A DNA stretch of 64,000 nt from Symbiodinium natans (GCA_905221605.1 CAJNDS010002315.1:175001-239000); one strand, 5' to 3'. Shown: positions 1-11,456, counted from the stretch's first letter. Notes: generated by a model from the sequence alone, not told the origin. Numbers and translations: made by a program.

Positions 1-88
1 ACCCTAAGCCCTAAACCCTCAGCCTTTGAAACCCTAAACCTGGAAACCCTAAACCCTCAACCCTCAGCCCGAAATCACGCGTTAAGAG

Positions 89-131
89 GCAGCGCTGCGG
101 AAGATTCACGGCTTCCAGCCACTGGAGCGAC
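89..131 (+). CDS. Exon candidate, gene unknown
   Basis: A unique island in telomeric repeats. After AAGAG it reads AALRKIHGFQPLER, with donor GCATGCCGTGG. No family recognised; it may belong with the helical-repeat exons that follow. Confidence 0.3.
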
Positions 132-139
132 GCATGCCG

Positions 140-375
140 TGGCATTTAGGGGTTAATAGGGGTTTAGGGGTTTTAGGGGTTTAGGGGCTTAGGGTTTAGG
201 GGTTTAGGGGTTTTAGGGTTCAGGGGTTTAGGGGTTTAGGGGTTTTAGGGGTTTAGGGGTTTTAGGGGTTTTAGGGGCTTAGGGGTTTTAGGGGTTTTAG
301 GGGCTTAGGGTTTAGGGGTTTAGGGGTTTAGGGGTTTTAGGGGTTTAGGGTCTAGGGTTTAGGGGTCTCGGGCGA
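140..375 (+). repeat. Degenerate TTTAGGG(G) array
   Basis: Mixture of TTTAGGGG and TTTTAGGGG units with GGGCTTA variants. Confidence 0.9.
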
Positions 376-623
376 AGGGTTTGGGAGGTAGTTGGAGGAT
401 TTCTAGCATGGCTTGGGGGGAACGATTCTTGAGGTCGAATGGTCGGTTAGTGCATGTTAGAGCCAGTGTTTTGGGGCTCGGGTTCTTGGCTGTGTAGGAT
501 CTGGGGGCTTCAAGACAGTACCATGTACCGAAACAAACAGACTAGGTAGCCCTGCATGACGGGCGATTGCTTTAGAAGGCAAAACGACATGATCTGTCAT
601 GAGGCTTCGGTTTATATTTTTGT

Positions 624-715
624 TTTGGTGAGTGTATATAAGGTTGCTTTGTAAAATGGGTGAGTGTATATACCTGGTGTCCTTTTGGCGGTACAAGAAA
701 TATATACCCTGCTTC
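624..715 (-). mobile_element. Dispersed repeat, family E, copy 1
   Basis: Its reverse complement matches 17836-17927 over about 90 bases, for example TATTTCTTGTACC.CCA and GGACACCAG.TATATACACT. Confidence 0.85.
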
Positions 716-724
716 ATATCCTAG

Positions 725-795
725 GACCCAGTAGGGTTTAGCTTCCCTTATAAGCCCCTTTAAACCAAAAAGGTACCCTCTCTTATTCTTAGGCG
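725..795. mobile_element. Dispersed repeat, family D
   Basis: TTCCCTTATAAGCCCCTTTA then AAGGTACCC. Related copies at 43889, 45349 and 57031. Confidence 0.7.
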
Positions 796-960
796 ACTCT
801 TCATCTGAAGCCCCAAGCCCTCAAATCTACATCTTCGACCCTCAGACCCTAAGCCCAAAAAAACTCCAAGGCCCTGCAACTAAGCTTCAAAGTTCGCCTC
901 AAGGTCCTAAACGCCGGAGCTCGAAACCCTAAGCCCCCAATCCTGGCCTTTTGCCTAATT

Positions 961-1067
961 TGGGCCCTTAATATGGTGCCCTTACCTCCTTTACAGGGTT
1001 CTGCATTAGTGCGCCAGGGGTATATAAGGGGTCCCCTTAGAAGGGCCCATACTAAGGGACCACGTAA
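961..1067. mobile_element. MITE-like element, family F, copy 1
   Basis: GGGCCCTTAATATGGTGCCC at the left; GGGCCCATACTAAGGGACCA at the right; TATATAAGGGGTCCCC in the core. Confidence 0.82.
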
Positions 1068-1179
1068 CACCCTACAGTAAACTCCGGAAAGTTGGAGCAT
1101 CCTTATCCCCATACCCAAAAGGCCTTAGGCAATGTTCCAACTTTCTGGAGTGTACTGTAAAATTTCCGGTCTCTGGCAG

Positions 1180-1230
1180 GACTTGGCCAACCTTGCCTGG
1201 GCCTTCGCGACACTGGGCCAGATGGACCGC
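1180..1230 (+). CDS. Helical-repeat (OPR/RAP-like) protein exon
   Basis: Acceptor GGCAG; reads DLANLAWAFATLGQMDR. The 'LANxAWAFATLG' motif is the core of a helical repeat abundant in dinoflagellate and apicomplexan organelle RNA-binding proteins. Donor GCATTGGAGC, phase 0. Confidence 0.65.
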
Positions 1231-1439
1231 GCATTGGAGCTTCAAGTTGAGTTTTTTTGTTTTGGGTTGTTAGGGTTTAGGGGTTAGGGCGTTCGGGTTT
1301 TCGGGGTTTTGGGCTTTGGGGTGGAGGGCGGTTGGGGTTTATCCTAAACCATAATCCCCCGAGGCCAACCCTAAAACCCAAAGGCCACACCCCCCCCCTC
1401 CCCCCAGCCCTGGACCCCTAAGGTTGTACCCTTGGGTTT

Positions 1440-1545
1440 GGGGACCCTTGTTAAAGATCCTCTAAAGGAGTAAGGCCATATTAGGAGTACATGAAGGGAA
1501 ACCTCTTAGGGGTTTCGTCCTGAGGGGTCCGAGTATGACTCCCTT
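1440..1545. mobile_element. Dispersed repeat, family H, copy 1
   Basis: Shares GAAGGGAA.CC.T.TTAGGGGT and a TGACTCCCTTG-type end with 3311-3412. Confidence 0.5.
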
Positions 1546-1694
1546 GAACCCTCAACCCCGAAACCCTACACCCTCAAACCCCAAACCCTCAACCCTATCT
1601 TCCTAACCCTAAACCCTAAACCCTGAACCCTAAACCCTAAACCCTGAACCCTAAACCCTAAACCCGAGACCCTCAACCCCAAACCTTGATGAAG

Positions 1695-1748
1695 GACCGG
1701 AGTCTCATGGAAGCTTTGGCAGCCGAGTCGATTCGACAGGTGCTCCGT
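1695..1748 (+). CDS. Helical-repeat protein exon, next half-repeat
   Basis: Acceptor GAAG; reads DRSLMEALAAESIRQVLR, the helix that follows 'AWAFATLG' in this repeat family, and in phase with the exon before. Ends at GCATCGGG, or at GTGCTCC nine bases earlier. Confidence 0.55.
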
Positions 1749-3059
1749 GCATCGGGTGTGAACCCCCTCCAGCCGCGCATAAGCCCTAAACCCTGAACCC
1801 CAAACTCTAGGCCCTAAACCCTAACCGTTTTGGGTTTAAAAGCCCTGTACCTAGAACTCCACGAGTAACTGATCTTTCCGTTCTGAGAGAGTGTGTACAC
1901 CTGTACATATACCTGTCTACTCGAAGCTCTGGTCCGACACAAGCGGTTGATCAAAAAAGTGAAGTTGCTCTTGAGTGTATATAGGAACACAAAACCCTCA
2001 ACGTGTTGGGCTCAGGGAATGTTCCTTCAGTTCGAGGCGAAACTCCTACCCGAGCTGTTTGTTCAAGAAAGTTACCGTTAAGTCCTCACCCTAACCCCTC
2101 TTTGAAGCAGGCAAGTGTTAGCTACTTCCTCACCCCTAAAATTGTACCATACCCTGTTCCAAAGCAAGCAAAACATGTGTGTGTGTGTGTGTGTGTATAT
2201 GTACACACTTGCAGCCTAAACCCCAAACACTAAGTCCTAAACATGCATATAGCTTTTGAAAGCACTGTTACGAACAAGGTTTGCATTTGTTTGTTTCAGA
2301 ATAAGAACGTCAAAGTACAAGATATGTGGCTGGCCAGTAGGCCTGAAGGCATGGCCACATCTTAGTCCACGCGCCTGCAATACCGAGCTCAGAGCCCGAA
2401 AAAGGGTTGCTTAATTAGGGTCTAACCCTAAACCCTAAAACCCTACAAACCCTAAAAACCCCACAACCCCAAAAACCTTAGAACCCTAACCCCCCTCAAC
2501 CCTCTCAACCCTAATCCCTGAGCCCAAGGGGTTTCAGGGTTTTAGGGTGGTAGGGCCCCGCCCTAAACACCTTCGCCAACCTAACGTCTAGAAGTTTCGG
2601 GTTTTGGGGTTTAGGTTTTCAGGGTTTGGTGTTGAGGGTCTAGCGGTCTAGGGTCTAGGGGTCTAGGGGTTTAGGGTTTAGGGTTTGGGGTCCCCTCAAC
2701 ACTAGTCCTTGTTATGCCCGGCCTGGAAGGTTCCTTGGGCGTTGAACGTAAGGAAACCTGTCTGATGCCCTCAAGGAAGGTACGTAGAACCCTGCTTAGA
2801 ACTACCCAAGAACCTTCGAGTGCAGGTAACCCGTGTGATGTTGGTTTCCAGCCCCAAGGTCGTATGAAGGGCTGAAGTGTGACGGAGTTGTAGGAAGTGT
2901 TTTTGGAGGAGGGCTCTAGGGTTTTGGGCTTTAGGGTTTGGGGTTTGGGGGTTTGGGGGTTTGGGGTTTAGGGCTAAGGGAGCCCCAAGACCCTCATGAT
3001 GCCAGATCGCGGACTTCCCAGCCCAGGCCCGTCTTGCGGAAAGTCTTTGGGGAAATAAG

Positions 3060-3170
3060 GAGGGACATTTGGGAGTTTACGAAACTAGGGAGTACCTTCT
3101 TGCAGTCCTTATTCTAAGAGAATCCTACTTTTTGGGGGGTCTATGTTTGGGGTCTCCCTATTTTCGTAAA
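3060..3170. mobile_element. MITE-like element, family G, copy 1
   Basis: GTTTACGAAACTAGGGAG on the left; CTCCCTATTTTCGTAAAC on the right. Confidence 0.78.
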
Positions 3171-3310
3171 CCCCCATTGCGAAGGGACCCTTAATCTTAT
3201 TCCCCTATGTAAACCCTACATAACCCCCTACAGATACCGTATATAGTCCCCATGTACCTAAGTAGCCCATAAATAACGGTTCAAGGGACTACGTTGCACC
3301 GCTAGGGTGG

Positions 3311-3412
3311 GTTGGGACCCTTTCTTGAGATCCCTAAGGCAACAGCAGGTGAAGGGAAGCCATTAGGGGTACAACCTCAGGGGTGCGAGCCTTAATCCCT
3401 TGATCGGTTTTG
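3311..3412. mobile_element. Dispersed repeat, family H, copy 2
   Basis: Mate of 1440-1545 with clear but imperfect similarity. Confidence 0.5.
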
Positions 3413-3752
3413 AAGCTCGACAACCTACTAGTCCAATAGTGGAACTTGGGTCGACCCTGAAGCCTTAAGTGCCCCTAAACCCGAAACCCAAACCCTTAGA
3501 TCCTAAACCCTGAACCCTAAACCCCAAATTTAGGGTTTCAGGGTTTAGGGTTAACCCAAAAACCCCTTTTCGAGCCCCCCAGGCATCTTGCTGGTATCAG
3601 GCGGAGCCCGCCTGATGCTTTGGGTGGCAAGACTTGGGGGCTTTAGGGGACGAGGGCCTGCTCTTTAGGGGCCCTAAACCCTTTACCCTAAACCCGAAAC
3701 CCGAAGCCCCAAGCCCTAACCCCTAAACCCAGACGGCCAACCTAATCCGCAG

Positions 3753-3792
3753 GCTCTCAGTCATCTCGCTTGGGCCTACACCACTCTCCGCT
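3753..3792 (+). CDS. Helical-repeat protein exon, second motif
   Basis: Acceptor CGCAG; reads ALSHLAWAYTTLR, a second copy of the motif. Upstream in frame is NPQ, also typical, so the exon may start at 3733. Donor GCGCCTCGGC. Confidence 0.6.
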
Positions 3793-3844
3793 GCGCCTCG
3801 GCGAATTTTTCTGGGGTTTAGGGTTTAGGGTTTAGGGCTTAGGG

Positions 3845-3930
3845 TGTTCCCCCTTACGCTGACAGCTCCTTAATCGGGATTTTCGTACCCCGCATAATCC
3901 ATATCACGGACTGTTAGCATAAGGGGGAAT
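3845..3930. mobile_element. MITE-like element, family A, copy 1
   Basis: Near-palindrome of about 86 bases. The left arm TTCCCCCTTA.GCTGACAG is answered by CTGTTAGCATAAGGGGGAA on the right, with GTACCCC in the middle. Three more copies occur in the window. Confidence 0.82.
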
Positions 3931-4799
3931 ATCTACAGTTTTCAGGTTTATTTGGGTTGAAAAGAGTAGAAGGATCCTAACAGCCCCGAACAGGGAACCC
4001 CAAGAATATCCTAGTATATTCCTGCTGTATTCTTGGGGTTCCTGTTTGGGGTTACCATTAATGTCACTTTAAAGAGTTTACGAGGGTGGATCAGGGCCTA
4101 GCGAAGTGCCGTGCGCCGTGCGCCGTGCGCCGTGCACCGTGCGCCGTGCGCCGTGCGCCGTGCGCCGTGCGCCCTGAAACCCTGAAACCCTGAACCCTAA
4201 ATCCCTGAACCCTTGAACCCAAACCCTAAATCCCTAAATCCTAAATCCCTGAGACCCTAAAATCCCTGAACCCAAAATTCTGAGCCCCAAGCCCTGCACC
4301 TGCGGTGTATTGGAGGTCCAGGGCCCTGAGTTTCAGAGGGGTTTGGGGTTTGGTGTATGGGCTTAGGTTTTTTTGGCGCTAGTGTATTAGGGCATTAGGG
4401 TTTTGAGGGATTAGGGTTTAAGGGACTAGGGTATAAGGCTTTTGTTGCTTATGGATTCCGGCTTGTAGGGCTTTGGGTGGGTACACTTCACACTTTTCGG
4501 GACACAGTCATCCCCTTCAGAACTGAACGTGTATACGGGGGCTTCTGAACTCAGCAACTAAGGGTGTAGGCTTAAACCCTAAAACCTAAACCCTCAAGAA
4601 TTGCACTTTGTAAGCTTTGTGCCGAACTGCTGGCGTCCGAGAAGCCGCCTTAGACCCAGGTGGTCTTCTGATAGGGTTCAGGGTTTAGGGTTTAGGGGTT
4701 TAGGGGAGGTAGCGTTGGGGGGTCTTGGATAACACTAGAGCCCTGCAGCCTGCAGCTCTGCTGTCCAATTAAATTGGGACGGACGTGATCAAGGAGAGC

Positions 4800-5060
4800 T
4801 TGACAATACCTGGTATCAAGGTGGCATGGGACTTTCAGCTTGAAGGTGGGCAGGTCGATGCCCCATGCGAAGGCTGGACCACGGTTCGCTCATCTCGGCA
4901 AAGCGAGCAGGTGTGCGGCATCTCGAAGGGCACTCCGGCCGAAGATGCCTCATGCTTCGACATGTGCTGCCGTTGCTCCCATGCCAAGCACAAGCTCTTG
5001 ATCTTGCCGAAATCACCCACAACACTCTCAAGGTCTCAAACACTATACTAAGATCCTGAA
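4800..5060. other. GC-rich island open in several frames
   Basis: The region lacks telomeric repeats. Three + and − frames stay open for 60 to 88 codons. The + frame from 4785 has a Cys/His-rich stretch (CFDMCCRCSHAKH). I cannot choose the strand or frame. Confidence 0.3.
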
Positions 5061-5397
5061 GACTAAATTCTGAAGACAACAAACATCCCGGAAGGTGTCG
5101 AAGTTCTTGCCTAAACGCAGGCCTCTCCGCTGATCTTCAAGCAGCCCTGTCGCTCAAGGCCGTGGTGGGGGTGGCCGGGGGGCATAGGAGTTTAGGGGTT
5201 TGTGTTTTTAGGGTTTAGGGCGGATCCCTCAACCCTGAACCCCAGGTTTAATCTCTTAGCGTCTGGAGTTCATACCTTCTGATGCAGGGGTTAGGGCTTC
5301 GGGTTTTGGGTTGAGGGGCTTTCTGTTTTTGGGAGGGTGTTGAGTTAAGGGCATGAAGGTTGCGTTTAGAGTTAAGGGAAGTAAGGTTGCGTTTAGA

Positions 5398-5540
5398 GTC
5401 CCTAAACCCTAAGCCCTAAACCCTAAGCCCTCAGCCCTAAACCCTAAACCCCAAACCCAAAACCCAAACCCCAAACCCCAAACCCTAAACCTTAAACCCT
5501 AAACCCTAAACCCTAAACCCTAAACCCTAAACCCTAAACC
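5398..5540 (-). repeat. CCCTAAA array with variants
   Basis: CCCTAAG, CCCCAAA and pure CCCTAAA units in tandem. Confidence 0.9.
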
Positions 5541-5550
5541 TGAGCTTCAG

Positions 5551-5598
5551 GCCCGGAGCCTCCTTGACGACCTCGAGCTGCAGCAAGTCGCTGTGCGC
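5551..5598 (+). CDS. Exon candidate, helical, unknown
   Basis: Acceptor TTCAG; reads ARSLLDDLELQQVAVR, a charged helix, before GCTGTTGGG. It may continue the helical-repeat gene. Confidence 0.45.
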
Positions 5599-6828
5599 GC
5601 TGTTGGGTGAGGCTACTGCCTCGTTTTTTTCTGGGTTTAGGGTTTAGGGTTCAGGGTTTAGGGTTTAGGGTTCAGGGGTAAAGCCCAAACCCTGCACCGT
5701 AAACCCTAAACTCTATGCGGCAAACCCTAAACCCTAATTATGCTCGAAACCCGAAACCCTCAAGCGGCCAGGGTTTCAGGGAGTGTGGGGTTGCCGAAGG
5801 ATCCAAGCTTGGACGGCTAAGGTCGTTCCTCTACAGGCTTCACATACTATTGCCCGAACATGACCCTTGCATCTCCCCAAAGCGTTCTTTAAGATGTAAC
5901 CCTAAACCCTAAACCCTAAACGGTTGCAGTCTTGGTTGAGGGGATCGGGCCAGGGGACTGTGCGGTGACCGAAAAACTCTTCGTAAGGCCCTGGGGAGTT
6001 AGTGAACCTTGTATACGGGGATTTGCGGTACCTAGTTACCCCAAAACCCCAAACCTCAGAACCTGACTATGCGGCAAGACAAGAGGTACTCCTGGATGCA
6101 AATCTTTCCTGCCGAGATCTCCTTGCCAGGCCGCCGGCACGCGCCAGTTTAGGGGGTAACCCTAAACCCTAAACCCTAAACCCTAAACGCTAAACGCTGA
6201 ACGCTAAACGCGTTGAGGGTAGAGAGCTTTATTCTGCACAGGGAGAAAGGTTGTCTGGCGGCCGGGGTGGAAGGGTGTATGGGGTTGACGGAGACTCGAT
6301 GTTGCTCCGAAGCCTCTGTCTTCCTGAAAGAGGGAGTTGCCGCATGCCGGTGTTTAGGGTTGGGGTTTAGGGTTTAGGGTTGTTTAGGGTTTAGGGGCTA
6401 GGGATCAGGGTTTCGGGGTTTAGGGTGGCGCACTCTGAGGTTTCGGGGTAGGGTTCGAGTTGAAATTTACGGTTAGTGGCTAGGGGGGCCTGTTAAGGGG
6501 TTAAGATTAAAAAGGTTTGCGGCCTCCCTTCACATCAAAGATGCCAATCAGAAGGAAGACTGTACAGGAGTTTAGGGTGGAACAAAAGCTTCCGTTTAAG
6601 AACGCACAAACTTGCTTTTTGGGTGGCCCCTCAAAAACAAGAAACGGCGTCGGCCCGTGAAGGCTAATGAATTGGTATGCATGCGCCCCGGGTTTAGGGT
6701 ATAGGGTTCAAACATGGCCTTGAAACACCAAACCCTAAACCCTGTAACCTAAACCCTAAAACCCTTTCAGCGCTGCTGCGTTGAGGGCTTGGTGTTCTCG
6801 AATTCCTTCGGAATTCCTCTCATTGCAG

Positions 6829-6867
6829 ATTCAAGATGGCTTTGCATCCTGGGCGTTGTTGCTCCGC
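6829..6867 (+). CDS. Exon candidate, unknown
   Basis: Acceptor TTGCAG; reads IQDGFASWALLLR, phase 0, ending at CGC followed by GCATTG, the same border as the exon ending at 1230. Confidence 0.45.
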
Positions 6868-7414
6868 GCATTGTCCCCATATTAACGCCCCGCATTAGGT
6901 TTAGTTTAGTCTTTTGGGTTTAGGGGAGAGGGTATATGGTTTAGGAGTATTCCACAAGCTGTCCCCGAAGAATCGTTGTAACTAGAGTATGTTAGAGGCC
7001 CGAATCTCACATAGTCGTCCCATCTCGTGGGGGCTCCTATCAATCACCGTTATAGATAGGCCTTAGGGTAAACACCCTAGAATTTTGCAGGTTTGGCAGG
7101 GATTGTAGATTGGATCTCACAGAAATGTCCCCGCCCAGTCATGTGTGTAGATGCGCTTCGCTCACCACCACCTCCAGGACCACGAAAAGCGTGACAACAA
7201 CCCTTGGTTGATAGATTCAGCGTGGTTTTCCGATCAATGGTCCATGTCAATAGCATGGCAGGCAGTCTCACTGTCAGGCATGTGTGTTTCCCAAAAAATC
7301 CTATTCAAACGCTCCCCCCTAAACCCTAAACCCCAAACCCCAAACCCTAAACCCTAAAACCCTAAACCCTAAACCCAAAAAAAGATAAAACCTAGAAGCC
7401 CTAATCCCCTGGAG

Positions 7415-7448
7415 GCGGCTGGGAGCCATGCTCTGGCGCTTCATGGAG
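7415..7448 (+). CDS. Exon candidate, unknown
   Basis: Reads RLGAMLWRFME between AG and donor GCCATCCGGGG. Confidence 0.38.
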
Positions 7449-8049
7449 GCCATCCGGGGTTCAGGGTTTAGGGTTTAGGATTTGGGGTTTAGGGTTTAGG
7501 GTTTAGGCTTAGGGTTTAGGGTTTAGGGTTTAGAGGGGTTAGTTACAGGGTTGTCGGGTTATAGGGGGGTGCAGGGTTGGGTTTTGGGGGTTATAGGGTT
7601 GTGGGGTTGTAGGAGGTAAAGGGTCATGGGGTTTAGGGTTTAGGTATAGGGTTGCTTCAGCGGTGCAAGTGCTTCAGCCTCTCCACCCTCTCCACCCTCT
7701 CCACCCCCTCCACCCCCTCCACCCCCTCCACCCTGCAACCCGCCCTACAGAACCCGTCAAACCCCTGTATGCTCCATAGACCTTTCAAAGCCGCACATGC
7801 CCTCTCCCAAAAACCTTATCAACCATATAAACCCTAAGAGGCACATCCCGCAGCTTCCTAGTGGGGTGGTGAGTTTTTGGGGCTCAGTTTAGGCAGTTCA
7901 GGGTTAAGCCCTCAAGCCCTAAAGCCCAAATGCTCTAAAGCCCCTAAAACCTGAAGCCCTGAAACCCCAAACCCACAGCTTTGCTGTTCCAGGGATGGGC
8001 GTTCGGGCGAAGGAAGGAAGTCAATGCGCATGGGAAACGCATGCGCTCA

Positions 8050-8220
8050 TTGTGCGGGCACTTGAAGGTTCATGGGCGGCTATCAGTGGGGTTCAGGATT
8101 TAGGGTTTAGAGTTTACGGTTTAGGCTAGGGTGCGTACCTTAATTTAGGTTGCGATGTAGGATACCTGATTTAGAGCCCTGCTTATAACTATGAGGAGGG
8201 AGCCTGCAAAGTAACAGGTG
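8050..8220. mobile_element. Family C fragments
   Basis: CACTTGAAGGTTCATGGGC at 8060-8078, and a second worn piece with CCCTGCTTATAACTATGA near 8178-8196. Confidence 0.5.
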
Positions 8221-8475
8221 GGTTTGTGGCTCGGGCTTCACAGTTTAGTTGTTTATCGTCACAAGTACTTTAGGGTTTGGGGTTTAGGGTTTGGGGTTTC
8301 GGGTTTAGGGTTTGGGGTTTCTAGGGGCTAGCCGTAATGACTAGTTGTTAGTTGGCCTGAAGTTCCGGGCCGTGCATCCTAAGTCCAAGCCTGGAACCTT
8401 AAAAGGGTTTAGGGTTTAGGGTGTAGGGTGTAGGGTTAAACTCTGAACCTGAAAGCCCTGGCAGGTCATTCCGAA

Positions 8476-8538
8476 GGCGCCTGGCCAATGGAGCGACGAG
8501 GCATTTGAGTGCGCCGGGAAAAGGATTCAGGACGTCTA
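8476..8538 (+). CDS. Exon candidate, unknown
   Basis: After GAAG it reads APGQWSDEAFECAGKRIQD. GCATTTGAG inside it could be the donor. A similar 'GGAGCGACG' string occurs at 124-132. Confidence 0.4.
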
Positions 8539-8947
8539 GGGTTTTAGGGTTTAGCTTGTAGGGTTTAGGGTTTGGGGTTTAGGGTTTAGGGTTTGGGGTT
8601 TGGGATTTAGGGTTTAGTGGGCACTCTAGTTTACAGATCTTCCCCCGAGGAAGTATTTTAAGTGTCTCCACCCTATCAACCCTAAACCCCAGCGTAGTTC
8701 ACGGATTCAGAGATCTCTCAGTGCTGACTCTGAACGGTCGCGTCTTCTGCTAGTACACTTGCAGAACGCCCTCGTCACCTCGTCTCTCCCCAGAAAGGAA
8801 GCCTACCCTAATCTCCCTAAGCCCGAGACGAACCCTAAAATACCTAGAGCAACTCAAGAAACAGAAAACACAAAACCCTTGAACAACTCTCTCAAAACCC
8901 TACACAAACCCTCAACCCTAACACGGTCGAACTTCGTTGTAGCAAGT

Positions 8948-9125
8948 CCTCATGTCCATGCCCATGTCATGTTGCGCGGCTGTCCGTTTACGGCCATATC
9001 TAGAGCGCGTGAAAGTCCAAAATTCTGAGCTGTTGCGCTCCGAGAGTCGACAAGATTCAGCCCTAAGCCCGACAGCCCGCGGCGAGCGCAACCATCCCGC
9101 GCACCCTCACTCATCGCGCGGCCCT
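8948..9125 (+). CDS. Longer open region, unknown
   Basis: One frame is open for about 60 codons without telomeric repeats and includes RPYLERVKVQNSELLRSES, then a basic, Pro/His-rich tail. No family recognised. Confidence 0.35.
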
Positions 9126-9373
9126 AGGCCCTAAACCTTGAAGCCCAAACCCTAGACCCTACACCGCGAACCCTGAACCCTCAAGCCCAAACCTTAAAGG
9201 GTTGAGGACTCCGGGTGCTCCTAAAGTACCTATAAAAGCCTAAACATTAAGCCCTTAAAGGTAAAACCTGAGCCCCCAGCTACATGGAGCCCTGCATAAA
9301 CCCTAAACCCTAAACCCAAAAACCTACACCCTAAACCCTAAACCCCAAACCCCAAGCCCTCAGCCTACGGCAG

Positions 9374-9403
9374 GCGTACTGGGCCTGCTTGCAGAAGCTC
9401 CAG
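9374..9403 (+). CDS. Exon candidate, unknown
   Basis: Acceptor GGCAG; reads AYWACLQKLQ, donor GCAGGTTCGG, phase 0. Confidence 0.42.
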
Positions 9404-9553
9404 GCAGGTTCGGTTTCACTTCGGCCTCAGGGTTTAGGGTTCTGGGGGACACTGAGCCTTTCCGATACTCTTCTGAAGTACCTGAATTGAAACTGTAAGT
9501 AACTAAGTACCTGTTTCAATGTCGACTCATAGAACTACAGACTCTAAACGCAG

Positions 9554-9660
9554 GAAGAACAAGCGGCGTAGCACACTTCATGGACCAGATCCGGGAGTCT
9601 GAGGCCAGCATCGAGGATAAGGAGACTCAACTGATGATGCTCCAGCAAACGTCCGCAACC
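9554..9660 (+). CDS. Exon candidate, coiled-coil-like
   Basis: Acceptor CGCAG; reads FMDQIRESEASIEDKETQL then MMLQQ. Highly charged helix. The 3' border is unclear. Confidence 0.5.
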
Positions 9661-9687
9661 GCCGATGATCTGCGTCCCACGACCAAG

Positions 9688-9849
9688 GGGAGGGAATCCC
9701 ATTTCCATGGCAGTGGTCCTCCTTGGTGTGGGAGGAGCTGCGGAACTCCTTGCACATGGTGCACTACCAGCCGGGACGCGGCACTGGTGCAGTGGCCGCC
9801 CTGAATGCAGTGGCCACGCTGAAGCGGAAGAAGGTGAAAGACGCGCCAA
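9688..9849 (+). CDS. Exon candidate, unknown, long for this window
   Basis: After CAAG one frame is open to a GTGAGCG donor and contains WEELRNSLHMVHYQPGRG and AALNAVATLKRKKVKDAP. It is in another frame from the exon just upstream, so a short intron or an assembly indel lies at 9640-9690. The − strand is also open. Confidence 0.5.
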
Positions 9850-9979
9850 GTGAGCGTGGAATGTGTTCTGGAGTGTGCACCTACGGCTCTGCATCATGAC
9901 AGCTGTGGCAGAGCAGGGCCCTTTGAGGGCCATGCTTTGTTATCTCAAGGAGCTTGTGAACCCGAAACCCTAAACCCTA

Positions 9980-10110
9980 AACCCTGCGGTGGATGGAGGA
10001 ACTCTTGCGCCACCTGTGAACTTATTGCTAGAGGCTGCACCCACTTTTGGAGACTGACTCACCAAAATCGTTGCCTTGCAAAAGCGGTGCAAGATTTCCT
10101 GCATCCACAG
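9980..10110 (+). CDS. Cys/His-rich exon candidate
   Basis: One frame reads GGWRNSCATCELIARGCTHF and on to AKAVQDFLHPQ before TAAGG. The Cys/His spacing hints at a metal site, but no known domain is matched. Confidence 0.35.
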
Positions 10111-10162
10111 TAAGGCTTGGGGTTTAGGATTTGGTTCTTGCGTTCGGACCTGGGAATTTAGG

Positions 10163-10280
10163 TCATGGGTTTCCCTACTACCCCCGTTTATACTACCCCA
10201 TAGTGAATGCCATTAGCTAAATAAGCCTAATCAAGGCTCTTTCAGGGGGTTGTAGAGGGGGCTAGTAGGGAAGCCCATGA
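10163..10280. mobile_element. MITE-like element, family B, copy 1
   Basis: TCATGGGTTTCCCTACTAC at the left is answered by GTAGGGAAGCCCATGA at the right. Confidence 0.85.
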
Positions 10281-10508
10281 ATAGGGGGTTGCAGATGTCC
10301 GGCGTCTCTGGTTTCAGGCCTACAGCTCTAGGGGCTTCACGGATCTGGGTGTTCAAGGGTTTAGGGTTAGGATTTAGGGTTTTGGGTTTAGGTTTCAGGG
10401 ATATAGGTTTTCAGGGATTTAGGTGTTCAAGAGTTTAGGGTTAGGGCTTAGGATTCAGTGGCTGAGGTCTTCAAGGGTTAAGGCCTCGCGGGGCCTAGTG
10501 GTTAAGTA

Positions 10509-10795
10509 AGCCCTAAACCCTAAACCCTAAACCCTAAACCCTAAACCCTAAACCCCAAACCCCAAACCCCAAACCCCAAACCCCAAACCCCAAACGCCAA
10601 ACGCCAAACCCGAAACCCCAAACCCCAAACCCCAAACCCCAAACCCCAAACCCCAAACCCCAAACCCCAAACCCCGACCCTTAGCCCTAAGCCCTAAGCC
10701 CGAAGCCCGAAGCCCGAAGCGCCCGAAGCCCTAAGCCCTAAACCCCAAACCCCAAACCCTAAACCCCTAAACCCTAAACCCTAAACCCTAAACGG
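10509..10795 (-). repeat. CCCTAAA/CCCCAAA/CCCGAAG composite array
   Basis: Blocks of one variant are followed by blocks of another: CCCTAAA, then about 20 CCCCAAA, then CCCGAAG, then CCCTAAA. Confidence 0.93.
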
Positions 10796-11039
10796 GCTCG
10801 TGAGAGGTGGACAACTTCGGGCGCCACGGGAGCCTGGGCGGCTTCGTTTGCTTCAGGGCCCGAGGTGTCCGAAGACTGGGGCTGAGGGTTTAGGGCTTAG
10901 GGTTTAGGGTTTAGGGTTTAGGGGTTAGGGGTTAGGGGTTAGGGGTTAGGGTTTAGGGTTTAGGGTTTGGGGTTTCGGGTTTCGGGTTTCGGGGTTGGGA
11001 TTTGCCAGCAGTCCTTAATAGGGGCTGTAGTACCCTAAA

Positions 11040-11205
11040 CCCTAAACCCTAAACCCTATAACCCTATAACCCCATAACCCTATAACCCCTATAACCCTAT
11101 AACCCTATAACCCTATAACCCGAAACCCCTAAACCAAGGTTTTTGGGGTGTTTAGGGTTTAGGGTTTTAGGGTTTAGGGTTTTAGGGTTTTAGGGTTTAG
11201 GGGGG
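11040..11205. repeat. CCCTATAA block next to TTTAGGG array
   Basis: An octamer block (CCCTATAA) between opposite-orientation heptamers. Confidence 0.88.
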
Positions 11206-11211
11206 TTGAAG

Positions 11212-11265
11212 ATCCGTCAAGTGCAGCTTAAGGCCCAGGGCACCTGCTGCCTGAGCACTCATGTG
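11212..11265 (+). CDS. Exon candidate, unknown
   Basis: After TTGAAG it reads IRQVQLK before GCCCAGGGC; the frame stays open (AQGTCCLSTHVF) beyond. Confidence 0.35.
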
Positions 11266-11456
11266 TTCTGCACAACCCTTCTGCGGGAAGTTCAGGGGTG
11301 TAGAAGAGTTCCCCCATGATTAAGGGCCCAATCATAAAAAAGCCATGTAAACACCCTTAGATCTCGATTCAGGGAGTAGGGTCTACATAGAATCTAAGTC
11401 ATCCCTAGAAAAGCCTTCTTTGGGCCTTATTTCGGGCTTGCGGGGTGCGGCTGGCT

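Noticed and set aside
1-375. The window start as a true chromosome end
   Set aside because: The repeats are degenerate, switch orientation within a few hundred bases, and equal or better arrays occur throughout the window.
7652-7837. ORF with STLSTLSTPSTPSTP
   Set aside because: It is a translated CTCCACC microsatellite.
10800-10880. − strand exon PQSSDTSGPEANEAAQ
   Set aside because: The + strand is equally open (ERWTTSGATGAWAASF) and no neighbour supports either strand.
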